Source: Eustoma russellianum
Lineage: Eukaryota > Streptophyta > Magnoliopsida > Gentianales > Gentianaceae
Length of the DNA: 64,000 nt
Assembly: GCA_036186865.1 (NCBI GenBank)
Contig: AP025054.1
Span: 4,580,224 to 4,644,223 of the forward strand
Direction of reading: 5' to 3'
Shown piece by piece: positions 10,900 through 22,849 of the stretch. Positions within the stretch are counted from its first letter, which is position 1; each line of letters begins with the position of its first letter. The notes below the pieces were generated by a model. That model saw only the letters and a list, made by a program, of their open reading frames with translations. It was not told where the DNA came from and made no database searches. Position numbers and translations under genes: made by a program.

Positions 10900-11172
10900 G
10901 AGATTATACTTTTCCATTCTCAATGGAGTCAAGGACTCGCTTTTTCTTGACTTATGAATATGATAGAATAAAACAAAATGACTCATTAAATTGGTCACGC
11001 TTCTTATATTGTGAAGTAGCAGTTGATCACATAACTTGACGCAACTTTCATTATGGCTCATTTGGAAACAACCTCTATGTGTTTCTAACATAGTTGCGTA
11101 CATCTAACTCCTCATACTCCACCATAGACGAAAGCATCCAAGGCAATGAGGTAATGTTGTTGTTGTTGGTGG
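10900..11172 (+). repeat. Interspersed repeat C with TS-SINE-like end, copy 1
   Basis: Contains the family core GAAGTAGCAGTTGATC, then ACTTGACGCAACTTTC, GTTGCGTACATC, and ends in a (GTT)n tail. The end resembles solanaceous TS-type SINEs. Relatives lie at 41806-41975 (-), 54815-55082 (+), 57675-57845 (-) and 61705-61977 (+). Confidence 0.65.
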
Positions 11173-11884
11173 TGGTGGTGATTTGACATTATAAACTATA
11201 TTTTTCTTTTTTTTCCCCTACATTGCAAAGAAACAAAAATATTGCGCTTATCCAAAGGATGTGTAATGGAATTTTCCATATTAATAATGTAACCCATCAC
11301 ATTTCAAACGTGGTCTCATCAATTAACATGTTTGCTTCAAATTCCTTACACTAATTTTAATAATTCTCCATCACAAAATATAAATCCATATTGTCTCAAA
11401 ATATATAAGTCTAACTGTTTTAAATGTAAAAGAAACTGCATGATTTTACCTATTTGTCTTCATTAAATGCACATATTTTGAAACAAATCAACTTATTTAA
11501 AATCGATTAAGTTAGAAACAAATGCAAAAATTAATCTTTTACTAATATCTATTGAACTATATAACAATATAATAATAAGTTTTGTTTTCAAAGGGAAGGA
11601 GGCATCACATGAAACCATAACTATCATTAAATATAAGAGTATGACTCCATCAGCATACAATATTTATGCCTGAGATTTGACACCAATTTTCCTTCTCGGC
11701 AGCTTTGCATTGCTTCTTTTTCTTAAAGTTTGGTAAAGTTTTGTAATGACGTAAAATGAGGATATAATCACTAAAAGTAGTATCCTAAACTTGCAATTTT
11801 TTTTTTAAAAAAACAAAACCACAAAAAGCCTAAATAACCAAACCAAATTACCAATGACATATTTCGAATCTTACTAAATTCTTT
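11173..11884. other. Gene-free spacer
   Basis: AT-rich sequence in which I see no gene or defined element. Confidence 0.4.
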
Positions 11885-12070
11885 AACTAACACACTTGCA
11901 TACCATATAACTATTATTGTGTGGTACATACATAGTCGGAGTCTTATTGAATGCAAATTCTCTATCCTTTATGATAAATGCATTGTTTGTTTGTCTCTCA
12001 CCCTCTCCAGACTTTAGCGATAGCTTTTGCTGTCATTGAGATATACTGGCTATGTGTTGTTGTATGTTTC
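11885..12070 (+). repeat. Interspersed repeat D, copy 1
   Basis: Shares the order 'TATTATTGTG..., AGTCGGAGTCTTA, GCAAATTCTCTATCC, TTAGCGATAGCTTTTG, ATATACTGG, (GTT)n' with 44150-44335 (+) and 40685-40795 (-). Tails alone occur at 43945-44012. It looks like a SINE or short LINE end but I see no clear pol III boxes. Confidence 0.5.
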
Positions 12071-12390
12071 GAATCTTAATTGCAATCAATTAATAGTAAC
12101 AGTTTTGATACTCAAATCTTTTTCTTTTCCTCTAAATCTTTGATGGTTGAACCCAACTAATAAGGTCTCTGCCATCTTCGATCTTATAGGATGTGTAGAA
12201 ATGTAAATCAGGTTTTCATGATACATAACAAATCTTTGATGGTTGCTTTAAGGGAAGCCGAGGTCAGTTGTTATGACCAACGTTTCACTTTCAAAAAATC
12301 AAGGTTGCAACCATTGGAATGAAGTCAGCTTTAAAAAAAAAAGAGAGAGAGAAAAAACAGTTACTTAAATCCACTTGATTACTTATTTGA

Positions 12391-12559
12391 AGGGTTCAAA
12401 TCTCCTCACCCTCACCCCCTCACCGCACGCGTCACTGCGTGACACGTGGCAACAGGGGAGGGTGGTGAGGTTAGATGAGGGTTACTCTCATCCAGCTTCA
12501 CCGCCCCCACCTGCTGCCACGTGTCGCGCTGTGGACCACGCGGTGAGGAGATCCCAATC
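12391..12559. mobile_element. G-box foldback MITE, copy 2
   Basis: 169 bp with a perfect 9-bp target duplication CTTATTTGA (12382-12390 and 12560-12568). Both arms keep CACGTG (12443-12448 and 12518-12523) in inverted orientation around a GATGAGGGT centre. Confidence 0.9.
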
Positions 12560-14934
12560 CTTATTTGAATCCTGTGGTACGACCAGATCTGAAAGAAGAG
12601 CGTAGACTTTCGACAAGTTAATGTTATTACGCCATCCTGATGCCACTGTAAGATCTACTTCTGCAACATCAACTGAACGGATCGAGTGGTCGGATCAACT
12701 TATCGAAAGATAGGCGGTTTTCTCTTTTTGTTGGTTCAATAAATTTTTTACTTATTCATTTTTAATCTAGCTCATCCTATTTTGATTGAATAACATAACA
12801 TATGTTTTTTTAATTCTTTTATAACTTATTCTATTTTGATTGAATAAGATAAAGTAGATTTTATTAATTCATCTTCTTAAACTTACGTATCTTGATGTTG
12901 ATAGAATAGATTTTTCACTTGCTGTTTTCTTATCTGGTAGCTTTATCACTTTACTTCTGATTCGAATATAGTCTAGTGGTCAAAGTATGGAAGATAGTCT
13001 TTCCACTCTTTTTTTCTTAAAATGTATATCTCGAGCTTTTTGATTTTAGGTGGTGTTTGATTGAGAGTTTAGGAATAAGTAAATCCAAACCCATTAAAGT
13101 TGTTTGTTTGGGGAATGAACGTATGAGTTTCGGTTTGATATCCAAGTATTTGGTAATGGATATCGCTTTTTGATATACTAGCCACTGTCTATCAATATGG
13201 GGAAATGAGGGCTATGGTCAGTCAACGCCGCCGGCCGGTCACTTTTCCGATCGGTCGAATTTTTCCGGCCACCTACCTTCGATACTCATTTCAATTCTGC
13301 TACGTTCCAAACACCATCAATGTCTATCATACCCATTCCTACCTCAATACTAAACAACTATTACTTTTAGCCCAAACTCATATCGTGTCATACCGATTCC
13401 GATTCTGATTCCGATACTCAAGTGTGTACATATATGTATGTATATATGTACGTACGCATGCACGAATACGTATGTATACGTGTCGGAATTTGATTTGGTT
13501 TAGTGGTAAAGAGTGTGACACATATCAAAACTAATGAACCGGATTCTGGTAAACATAACATTCCTTAAACATTTGAAATATTAGATTTTGTAATGATCTT
13601 TTGAATTTCTTTGATTTTCAATCCTTGCATGGACACATTTCACTTTTCGTCCTCTTTGCCTTTTTTTTTATTATTATAATAAATATGGTTTTCTCTTTTG
13701 CCGTTAATAGAATAAATTCTCCTTTTAATTTTCAATTATTGGCACTTCTTATGGAATGCTGATTTAACTGAGCATTGGATCATTGGGTGCTACCAAACCC
13801 CTTGACCCACGTCAAAAATGAAATTTCAACCTATAAAGAAAAAGAGAATTTTATCCACAATTATATAATTTCTTTTACCTTTTTTTAAAGAAACATGCAA
13901 TTTGAGGCAATAATTTTTACATTTTTTTTTTGTAAAAAAAAATGAAGATGTGGAGGAAAAAGTTAATGGGAGACAATTGAGGGGGCCAAAGTCACCATCT
14001 AGCATTTTATGTGTCTTGTAGACATAAGCATGTTAATAATGATCAAAAGAAGATACTTTTATTAGACTTTCAAGAATTTTTTTACCGACAACAACAACAA
14101 TCATATCTAATATATTTCAACAACATCAAAAGCTATCGCTAAAGACTTTCAGGAATTTTATATATTTTGGAAAAGAGATACAGTATATGATTTGTCTCAA
14201 CAACTCATAGTGGGATATGTATTAGCTGTTTGAGGGTCTGAGCAACATGGCAAGATGTGAAATGTGCTATCAAGAAGGGCACCCTGTCATTCTCTTTTGG
14301 AAGTTTATGTATTATTACTTTTGGAAAACTTAATAATGTCTATAAAAAAGGGGGAAAACATACATTACTTTTTTCTGATTAAAGAAATATATTTTGAAGC
14401 TGGAAACTTTTACTTCCTTTCGTAGATGCAAACCGCGACTTCAAATGAAAGAAATAGGAGTTTTAAGAAGAAAGTTTATTACTCTAAAAGTTCTTTATTA
14501 CAATTATTCTGTTCTTAAAATAATATATCGTCACAGTTGATTTTTTTTAATGCATAATCTAAATTATATTAGGTTAAAATTTCAACTATAAATTTTTAGT
14601 ACGAAGATAGTATCAAATTAGTCACACTATAACATAAGTTGAAAGAGATAAATGATCTTTTTTTCTTTCTTTTCTTTACTTCTAAAATTTGTTGCAGTTT
14701 GACTTTGATTGTTCATATGAAATAAACTATTACTGCCTTAGTTTGTTGATACTTAAGCGTTCGAAGAGCTGCAGATGAGGCGTGGCTGAAATGATTATAA
14801 TTGAGATCCTAAAATTGATACTTTTAGGGGTCATATTTCTACAAGTGTAAAGTTTAATTTTTCTTTTAAAAAAAACTTTATACTACTTTGTTCTTCGTAC
14901 TTTGGAGCAAAAAGGTGAAATACCTCATTCTGGG
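12560..14934. other. Gene-free spacer
   Basis: No gene recognised. The segment about 13050-13420 starts GTGTTTGATTGAG and is flanked by GC-rich blocks (near 13230), which may be an old DNA transposon, but I could not define its ends. TATGTA/CGTA-rich repeats lie at 13425-13475. Confidence 0.4.
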
Positions 14935-15000
14935 AGCTCTCACCGTCTCAGCCTCAAGGAGCATATGTGGAGGATGCAAATCAGGAGCCCAACAGTCTTC
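14935..15000 (-). repeat. SINE family A, 3' tail fragment
   Basis: The segment with GGAGGATGCAAATCAGGAGC matches the reverse of the family A tail seen at 23490-23535 and 42970-43010. Confidence 0.5.
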
Positions 15001-15185
15001 TACTTTGTTCTTCGTACCTTATCGTATAACGATTTGTCTTCCTACTTAATAACGGTGTTTTGAACATAATGGTTCATTCGTTACCAAAATCTAGCAATGA
15101 GACGGTCAGAAGCCTGAATCAAGATTCTTAGACATAAACAATGTTTTATTCACTTATCAAAATATGTCATTAAGACACTGGTGAT

Positions 15186-15620
15186 TGTTGAAACTTAAGA
15201 TTAAGTAGAGCGAATCATATCCATATAAAACTTCAAAGTAATGAGGTAATGAGATGTGGTATTACCTTATTTTTATATAATCTATATATTTTTATCAAAG
15301 TAACCAATGTGAGACAATATTCTCAACCCCGTCCTTTACTCGTCAACGTCACTTGACGTACGGACATACCTTAGGACCCGTTTTCAATCACAAACTACAA
15401 ATTATACATGAACATTTGGACCGAGGTGAGGAGGAAGACAACAATTGTCCAATCATAGACAAGTAAAGTGTGAGCCCACATGAAACAAATTTGCTCTAAA
15501 ACTTAGCTTACATTGAGAGAGGTTTATATCCATCTAAAACCTCAGTGGTGACATCTCATCATCATATAATTCATATATATTTTTTTCTAAAGTATCCAAG
15601 ATGAGACAATATTTTCAACG
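15186..15620 (-). mobile_element. Old TRIM retrotransposon copy
   Basis: Two degenerate LTR-like ends (from TGTTGAAAC at 15186, and to TTTTCAACG near 15619) flank an internal part containing CGTCACTTGACGTACGGACA, homologous to the TRIM copies at 16768-17148 and 25205-25709. The primer site and the start of one LTR are lost. Confidence 0.55.
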
Positions 15621-15894
15621 ATAATACATAGAAGGCTGAAGCAAGATTTTTTTACATCATTAATCAAGTACAAAGACTCTTGCCAGTAAAAGAGAGACCT
15701 CAGTTCTTTCTTCATATCCTCTGTTTGTTTTTTTGTTTTTTTTAGCGACAGAACTTGCATTGGCAAAACTTGGGTAGGAGTCACAATTTTCAAGCTATTA
15801 TGTTCAGATATCCGTAACAGTTCTAACCCAAGTACCACTGGTATAACCTGTTAACACCAGAGTGCATTATAGAGAGTCTACATAAGTTGTCCCC

Positions 15895-16611
15895 CTATCT
15901 CTCAATTGAAGATGGTTGATCCTTCATGCAGACATAAATGTAGTGGACGTCTGAATTCTTTCCTAAAGCTGCTTCCACGGCAACTCCATTGTCATCCAGC
16001 GGAACAGGGGAGGTTACATCCCAAACACTCTTTTTGGAGCTTTCTTCTGATAAATATTTCTCTATCGCATGTAGTTTGATTGACCATGAGCACGAATTTC
16101 TCAACAGCTGTACTCGAAAATTTGGCGCTCCATATGTTATCAGGATGTAGACGCCTTTATCCTTGAGGACCCTTGCAATTTCCTTGAGCATCTTATCAGC
16201 ATTTTCTCGGGAGTTGCTCCCACACAAGATTGAATCCAAAGTTCCTTTATCGATAACTGCATCAAAGAAACCAGCTTCAAAGGCATTCATTGCTCGGACA
16301 TCCATCTGTATGTATTTCAACAGTGGAACACTGGCATACTTGTTCTGCATTGCTTGAATAGCAACACAGGAAACATCTACATTGTAAATATCTTGATAAC
16401 CATCACTGACCATTCCTTCACTGAATGCGGAATTTCCACAACCGACGACGAGGACACGGTGATGACGGGGAATATAGAGGTTGAGGAGAGGGGCTAAAGA
16501 ATTGTATTTCTGATACCAATCAAAAGGACCAGAGAGATCCTGTGAGTAACGTTTGTCCCAATACCATGCCTCTCCGTAGTGAGCTTCATCGGTGCTGCCG
16601 TATGTGGTCAT
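15895..16611 (-). CDS. Class I SAM-dependent methyltransferase, EEF1AKMT4/METTL13-N-like, intronless
   Basis: Predicted 238-aa protein from the ATG at 16611. A longer in-frame ORF to 16650 would start at TTG, and homologs begin close to the YGEAWYWDKRY block, so 16611 is preferred. Seen (numbering from 16611): N-terminal YWDKRYS box, SAM-binding motif I VLVVGCGNSAFSE (about residues 53-65), an acidic NVDVS post-I motif, and FDAVIDKGTLDSI (about 116-128) as motif II. Established: this family contains human EEF1AKMT4 and the N-terminal half of METTL13, which methylate lysines of elongation factor eEF1A. Inference: a cytosolic protein lysine methyltransferase; its substrate is not shown by sequence. 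The whole domain is in one exon, which may indicate a retrocopy. I see no poly(A) tail or target duplication to prove it. Confidence 0.85.
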   Translation of the reverse strand: MTTYGSTDEAHYGEAWYWDKRYSQDLSGPFDWYQKYNSLAPLLNLYIPRHHRVLVVGCGNSAFSEGMVSDGYQDIYNVDVSCVAIQAMQNKYASVPLLKYIQMDVRAMNAFEAGFFDAVIDKGTLDSILCGSNSRENADKMLKEIARVLKDKGVYILITYGAPNFRVQLLRNSCSWSIKLHAIEKYLSEESSKKSVWDVTSPVPLDDNGVAVEAALGKNSDVHYIYVCMKDQPSSIER

Positions 16612-16767
16612 TATCTCCGCCGCCGCCGGAACTAATTTCTTTTCCCTCAATTTCCCGCCGATCTTTCCTCTGTTTGTTTATACCATGTATACGTTGTATT
16701 AGTAAAAGGTAAAATGTATTATATACCACGTATAAAAAAATCGTTAGAGGAGCTGCTCTTATGTATC

Positions 16768-17148
16768 GGACTTGCGGTGGTGGTACTTTATCCTCATCTA
16801 ACCCATGCATTTTTCCTCAAATCATCCAATATGGGATTCTCAACATCCGCCCTCACGTGGCAACGTGGCTTGACATACACACGCGCCTTACAACCCGCCC
16901 TCAATCACAAACCACAAGCCAGACATGAACATCTGGATTTAGGTGAGGGGAAACATTAAGTGGCCAACCATGGGCCAGGCAAGGGGTGAGTCCACATTTT
17001 AAACCTGCTCTGATACCATGTTGAAACTTTGGCTTACATGAGGTGAGACCCATATCCACTCAAAACCTTAAGGCAATGGGTGGTGGTACCTCATCCTCAT
17101 ATAAGCCATGCAATTTTTCTCAAATCATCCAATGTGGGATTCTCAACA
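16768..17148 (-). mobile_element. TRIM retrotransposon with truncated distal LTR
   Basis: The right LTR is 17019-17148 (130 bp, TGTTGAAAC to TCTCAACA). Next to it lies GCTCTGATACCA (17007-17018), the reverse complement of the iMet primer site, so the element runs on the minus strand. The other LTR (about 16768-16845) is truncated. The internal part (about 170 bp) has no coding capacity. It begins about 160 bp upstream of the methyltransferase ATG. Confidence 0.75.
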
Positions 17149-17736
17149 TCCCTAGGTTTTTCCTATGTATACCCTAATAGGTGCCCCTATTGAAAAAGAC
17201 CGGAACAGAAAGTATTTGTTTTCAGGTAAAAGACAGAATACTTTGCTTTGTGTTTGATCTTTGGTCAAAATTACGGTTCATATTAAGATCTTGAGCAAAC
17301 CGTTTAGGGAATCTGAATTCTTCGTCATTTCAAGTGGTTCATCCCCCAAAGGTAGTCTAGCAGCCAATTATGCGACAATATAGGCTGAGCTAAAACACGT
17401 ACCAAGGGTGTAAATTCATTCTTGGATCATGAACTCGTTTGAAAGAAGAAGAATCTTACTCATTCTAAGCTAAGAAGTACACAGCTAAGGATGATCTTTG
17501 ATCGTTCTTGACAACAGAACACAATCGCTTGAGCAGGATCGTTTATAACAAAGAAAGATCGTATCTTTGCGAGACACGCATCATGAGCACAAAAAAAAAA
17601 AAATCTGTCATGTGGAGAAACTAGTCGTTGGCAGACTAGACAGACTTGCAGTTGGAGGTTTCTCTACAGTCTCTATGAAAGAAGAACACATGTATATTTG
17701 CAATAACTTAATGAATAACATATTCTCAATTTCCAT
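17149..17736 (+). repeat. Probable decayed Copia 5' LTR
   Basis: The sequence leads into CGGTATCAAAGAC (17737), a degraded iMet primer site, followed by gag remnants. The upstream LTR limit is not resolved and no matching 3' LTR is seen. Confidence 0.35.
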
Positions 17737-17825
17737 ACGGTATCAAAGACTTCATCCTCATAAACTCGTATCTTTAAATTACAGCCACCTTTCCTACGGA
17801 GATTAGTGAAATAAAGGTTACTTTT

Positions 17826-18710
17826 GCTCTTGAACAACCTTTAGGAGCAGAGTCTAATACCTCTTTTTCTTCTGATGGAGTATCCATCATAATCACTAAC
17901 CATAAACTTAATGGCAATAATTATGCGTCATAGTCCAGGACAGTCGAGATGTTTATCACTGGAAGAGTGAAAGAGAATTATCTTTTTGGAGATGTCATCG
18001 TTCCTGCAGCTACATACCCAAAATTTAGGGTCTGCAAGTTTGAAAACATCACTATAATGTCTTTGCTTATAGGGAGTGATTCTTGATATAAGTGATAATT
18101 TTATAATCTATGCTACTGCAGTTGAAGTATGGCCAGCTACAAAAGAAATATATTATAAAAAGGATAACACTTCTGAATTGTATGAACCTGAAACACATCT
18201 TCAAGACATTAAGAAGGTGAATACTATACTCAATTGATCATAAACTTGCAACAAATTGACATATTTGGAATACATCAATGAACTTGTCAAGCTGATGATA
18301 AGGTTTATAAATGCATTACTGAAACGAAGAGAGTTTTCAGATTCTTTATTGAGCTACATAAGGATTTTGATGATGTGAGAAGTAGAAGTCTTGACACTAA
18401 ATTCTGTCAAGGTCAAAAACTGCTTTCTCTGAAGGCATGAAGAAAGCACAATAAAACTTATGATGATGACCTTATCTACCTTATCAATTGAATGCTCAAC
18501 CCTTCTAATTGATAGGAGAGCCACTGCTGCTGAAATATTCAATGTTCATACAGTTACACCAACTGAAACTCGAGCTTGTGGTCTTATGGATATAAGAACA
18601 CGAATATATGGACATGATAGCAATAGACCATTTTGCATATATTGTAAAAAATATTGACACTTCATAGATGAATACAGAAAGCTACATGAAAAACCAGGAG
18701 ATGATGATGC
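17826..18710 (+). pseudogene. Dead Copia gag
   Basis: In broken frames the plus strand reads like a Copia gag: a HKLNGNNYAS block followed by VEMFITGRVKENYLFGD near 17907-17995, DNTSELYEPETHLQDIK near 18165-18215, and a zinc-knuckle remnant CIYCKKY then a stop and HFIDEYRKLHEKPG near 18635-18700. Several stops and frameshifts show it is inactive. Pol and the 3' LTR are missing. Confidence 0.7.
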
Positions 18711-18723
18711 TTCGATTGAAATG

Positions 18724-19424
18724 GACACAATTCGATCTGAAGGTACGCCGTCCGGCAAGTTCACAGTAGCCAGTGCCTATGCTATACAATTTCCACCTTG
18801 CAAACCTCATGCACTACAACAGTGGGGATCCATTTTGTCACTGAAGGGCCCTACTCGTAGAAATTTACTCTTATGGCAGACAAGTCATGACAGGTTGCTT
18901 ACTGGATATTTCGTGCAGACATGTGAAGTATCATCCAAACAGTGAGTTGTGTGGTGCGGGCTATGAGGATACTCTACATTCACAGCAGGAACGTAAACGG
19001 GCTAGACAGGTATGGCTGAATATGGTTAGCCAAAGCAGGTGGAGGCAGTTTGCTGGTGTTCACTCTCCAAGTAACTGGATTCATCTAAACTTTACATACT
19101 CTAATCCATTCACAGTGGATATATGTTTTTCGCGAGGTGGTTGGGGTGGGGGGAGATATGGTTTTTGCGTAACAAGTGTCCTCATAGGATCAAGTGAAAC
19201 CACCACCGCCTGATTGCTTTGTTAATAACTAGCTACAGCGCGTCCACGGTTTAGTTATTGCTCAGACGGGTAGGTGGCTAGAATGTTTGGATAATGTGCT
19301 TGGGGTAGCTGACACTATATAGTGTGATGCCTATGTTATGGCATGATGCCCATGCTATAAACTTGTAAAAACTTTCCCTTGAATAAAACGATCTATTCCA
19401 CTCAAAAAAAAAGAAAAAAAAAAG
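18724..19424 (+). pseudogene. 3' fragment of an L1-type LINE
   Basis: The translation has the zf-RVT region typical of the LINE pol C-terminus: SGKFTVASAYAI, LKGPTRRNLLLWQTSHDRL, then a frameshift to CGAGYEDTLH and RARQVW. The 3' untranslated part ends in an A-rich tail at 19405-19424, as expected for a LINE. It is 5'-truncated and frameshifted. Confidence 0.7.
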
Positions 19425-19780
19425 ACAATTAATCCACAAACTTTTAGTCAATGTAGCTAAGCTTCGGCCAATGTATCCGACAACCAATATCCATGTCATA
19501 TCATGTCTGACACGGGTGTGATGTGCAGAAAGAAGGGTTCGAGTAACATAGCAAAGTATAGACAGTAAGCTATATTCTTGATGCAATCTAATCCATTAGA
19601 TGATCCAATGCATCAGTGTTGATATGATCGTACATCTAATGAATCATTTAAAGGTGCATGATATCAAATTTTACATTCACAATCTGGGTTCAACAACACG
19701 CCGGGGGACACAAATCCTCAGAAAGGAGTTTGAAAATGTTTTTTCCATCAATGATTTTCAAAAGACCCTCATGTGACAAG

Positions 19781-22488
19781 TTAATAACCAAAACTCAAAA
19801 ATGCAGTTACCATGCAAGCTACTGGGACAGAAATGTTGTCATCCAGAATTCGAGTTGTTGGAAGCGATTCCACTAAAGTTGCGATTAAGGACACTAGAGC
19901 AACTCTCTGAATGGTCGAGCTCCAATCCAAGTGCAAGCATCCAAGAACTGAAAAGTAGTACAGCATCCTGTAAAGTTCAAAGAGAACATCAAAACTGGTT
20001 TTTGTAAAACACAATCTTTTCAACCAGATTTTTCTTATAGAAAGTAAGGCTTCACAACCTACCCGATGGAAACCAAGAAACCAAACATAAACATGGAGAT
20101 GCTACCAGCCCAACTCTTCTGATAATTGTAAGGTAGTTTTAGAGATCCATATCTCCTTCCCATGATATCAGCAATGCCTGTAGATCACCAAGTTAGAAGA
20201 AAAAACACAGGAGTTCCTAAAGAAATGGTTTGAATGAATCAACACTATACCATCTCCACCACACATCATTGACACTGCAACCACTCCAACAGGGGATTCA
20301 CGCCAGAAAAATAGCGCACTTATAATCAGTACAACGACATAATAAAGAGGACCCCTGAGCAATTCCCTGTGACAAAAGCACTGTTTAGAAATTGTATATT
20401 GTGGTAACTATCTTGACAGTCCAGGATAACATACAATGGGATAGGGATATTACTCTGGATTCCCCTCTCGAGTCACAGATTGTACAAGTGCTTCATCAGT
20501 AGCCAAGGAGAGGCCATAAACAAGAAGCCTTATGCAATTGAGAAGGGGAACCACCGCAGCAAAGTAGCGGGCCTCTGAGGATGTGCTAATCTAAAACTCA
20601 GACAATCAGCAACATTATCACAGCAGAAGCATATGTCACTATATGGACTCAAAGGGTTGCAACCGAAGGGACAGTACCTGAATATTGGCCAGCAAGCCAT
20701 GAAGAGCAATCCAGAAAGTATGTGGACTAATTTTCTGCTCAAATTCTGTTGGTAAGATGTATTCAACAGAACTGGAATCAGAAAAAAACAGAGATCCAAA
20801 ATTGAATAAATCATATATCATGCTGAGATGCTGACGTTATGTATGCAGGAGTTCTAAGATAGTTTCACACTTCAGAAACGGAATACAGAAGCCCCCCCAA
20901 CCCACCCAAAAAGATAATTGTATGACAAGGCGGGAAGACGGATTGTTCTTTAAGGTTATGTTGTCCAAACGACCTACAGTTTCCTTTAGTTTACTTATGG
21001 ACAGATTCAACATGTTGCTTCAGTTTTTAACATCAGTTGCCTTCGTATCACATAATGTTCTTTGCACATCCTAAGTAACCATCTATGTCCTATAGCCAGA
21101 AAACCATATTTCAAGTACCTTTTTGTGGGGTACCTCGATACTAGATTTTCCTCACTTCTCCCAGCTCCTTAATACACTTGGTTGGGACATGATCGTCCTT
21201 CTCACTAGTCCTAAAAATGAATTTTAAGCGAAATGGAACTTTATTTAGATAACAAAACATTCAAATAAGTGTACTGGATATCACTCTATTGATGAGGAAA
21301 TCAATATACCTCAAGAACCCCATTTTTTGAAACCAACCCCATTCATAAAAGGTGGACCAAAATATTTATAGCGGCAATCAAAATTCAGCTAATTCTTTGC
21401 TATTTTTCTTCAAAATAAGGCCTAATAAACACTGGCAAATCAAAGTTTCTTTTATGAACATAAGACCCATTTTTCTTTTATTTGATTTCTTATTTAATCC
21501 ATTCTCTTTCAAGATATAGAAGTATATCCTTAAACTAGCAAGCGCCGAGCGTTTCTTTTTCTAGCGTCCTCAATTATCATAAAGATTTATAACAAGAAGC
21601 CCCCAAGGGCATAGTCCAGTGGTAAGTGGCAAAGGTGATTGGGGTTAGAACGCCGACGTCCCGAGTTCGAGTCCGTGTGGAGACAATCCTTGTTGAAATA
21701 TTACAAGGGTTGCCTCTGGGCTGGCTGAGTCTCGTGTGTCCTCTCCCTTTTCAGGGCTGCCGGTGGAACACATCCCTCGATTTACATCCCTGGCTAAGGG
21801 AACTCTGGTACAAGTGCCATTTCTCAAAGATTTATAACAAGAAACAGCCCCCTATGAAATTTCACCTAAATCTGGAAAGGGATTATTTACATTGCAGTGG
21901 TTTTTTTTTTAGGACAAAACATTTATGGTTCAATTGCAATCTTTCTTTTTTTGGCAAATAGTTCAATTGCAATCTAATAACAGTCTCGTGTCATTTCTCT
22001 CTTTCTGCAGCTTCATGCTACGGAAATTCCACAAGAAAACTCCAAATTTTGCTCCTGAAGAACAAAAATCTCCTAAATAACCGGTAATATCCCCTCCTCG
22101 AAGCTCACTCATCGAAATAAACAGCAAAACAGTTGGGGAAAAAAAGAAATCGGAAGAAACAACGGCAAAGTAACAAAACCTGTTGTATAAGCTTTCGTTC
22201 CGTCAATTTATTGAAAATCGATACAAGCGCGTAAGCGCCAGAGACAACCAATGCCGCAGCTCCGACATCCTGCAAAACGGCACCGCAGTCTACCAGCGAC
22301 GCACGGACCTTACGTGGCAGAGGAATTCTTGTTCTCGGAGTAGGAAAAGGCGCACGATGCGTATTAAAGTTTTCCCTCGGAGGAGATCCTATAGTGACTA
22401 GTTTTGGTTTTAGGAAGAGATGGTGGCTCGAATGGATGAAGGATAAGGGAAAGGGGTTGATGTTGACACCGGCGGCGGCGGTTATCAT
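19781..22488 (-). CDS. VTE5: Phytol kinase, chloroplast (VTE5)
   Basis: Exons (-): 22488-22180, 20745-20678, 20585-20454, 20366-20251, 20177-20063, 19967-19781. All junctions are GT-AG and the phases join into one 308-aa frame. Established: VTE5 is a CTP-dependent kinase of the chloroplast envelope that phosphorylates phytol released from chlorophyll, feeding tocopherol synthesis. Seen: an N-terminal Ser/Arg/Pro-rich, acid-poor transit-peptide-like stretch (about residues 1-60), several hydrophobic segments, and conserved blocks NLSRKLVHILSGLLF, EELLRGPLYYV, FFWRESPVG, MMCGGDG and VESLPTT...DDNISVP, ending in SFGY as in Arabidopsis VTE5. These fit VTE5 better than farnesol kinase. The start is uncertain: in-frame ATGs also exist at 22515 and 22578. 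Intron 1 (1.4 kb) holds a SINE. A G-box MITE lies 185 bp upstream. Confidence 0.93.
21603..21826 (+). repeat. tRNA-derived SINE, family B, in VTE5 intron 1
   Basis: Starts GGGCATAGTCCAGTGGTAAG (A-box region), has a B box GAGTTCGAGTCC, then a body with GGGCTGGCTGAGTCTCGTG and CATCCCTCGATTTACATCCC. It lies antisense to VTE5. The same body is at 28686-28798. Confidence 0.75.
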
Positions 22489-22672
22489 ACCAATGTTCAG
22501 CTGACTGCCGCCCATTCTCTCTCTTACCTTTTTCAAGATTGCTGCTAGGCCCCCCTGCGAACGACAATCTCGCTGCATCTCTGTGAAGCAGCCTTTTCTA
22601 TTTCCTCGTTTCTTGAACAATTCACAAAATTTAAAATACTATTTACAAAATTAATTCTAAACACGAAAATGT

Positions 22673-22840
22673 GGGAACGGATCCCCTGACCGCCTATTAC
22701 CTCACCCTTTCACGACCTCCTGCCACGTAGCACCAGGAGGGTGGTGAGGCTGGATGGAAGTCACCTGCACCATGCATCACCATCCCCTCACTGCCACGTG
22801 GCAGGCGGTCACGGAGAGAGGGGTCAGAGGATCCCAATCG
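22673..22840. mobile_element. G-box foldback MITE, copy 3, in the VTE5 upstream region
   Basis: 168 bp with a perfect 9-bp target duplication CGAAAATGT (22664-22672 and 22841-22849). The arm away from VTE5 holds the palindrome GCCACGTGGC (core CACGTG 22795-22800); the near arm has GCCACGTAGC. Its edge is 185 bp upstream of the preferred VTE5 ATG, and 95 bp from the most distal in-frame ATG. Confidence 0.9.
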
Positions 22841-22849
22841 CGAAAATGT

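Noticed and set aside
16612..16650. N-terminal extension of the methyltransferase ORF
   Set aside because: The extension begins at TTG, not ATG, and family members start close to the YWD box; the ATG at 16611 is preferred.
20746..20765. VTE5 exon 2 acceptor at 20766 (CCAG)
   Set aside because: It would put a stop in frame after exon 1; the acceptor CAACAG at 20746 gives phase 0 and the conserved NLSRKLVHI start.
21603..21700. A tRNA gene in VTE5 intron 1
   Set aside because: Same reason: pol III boxes head a SINE whose body recurs at 28686-28798.
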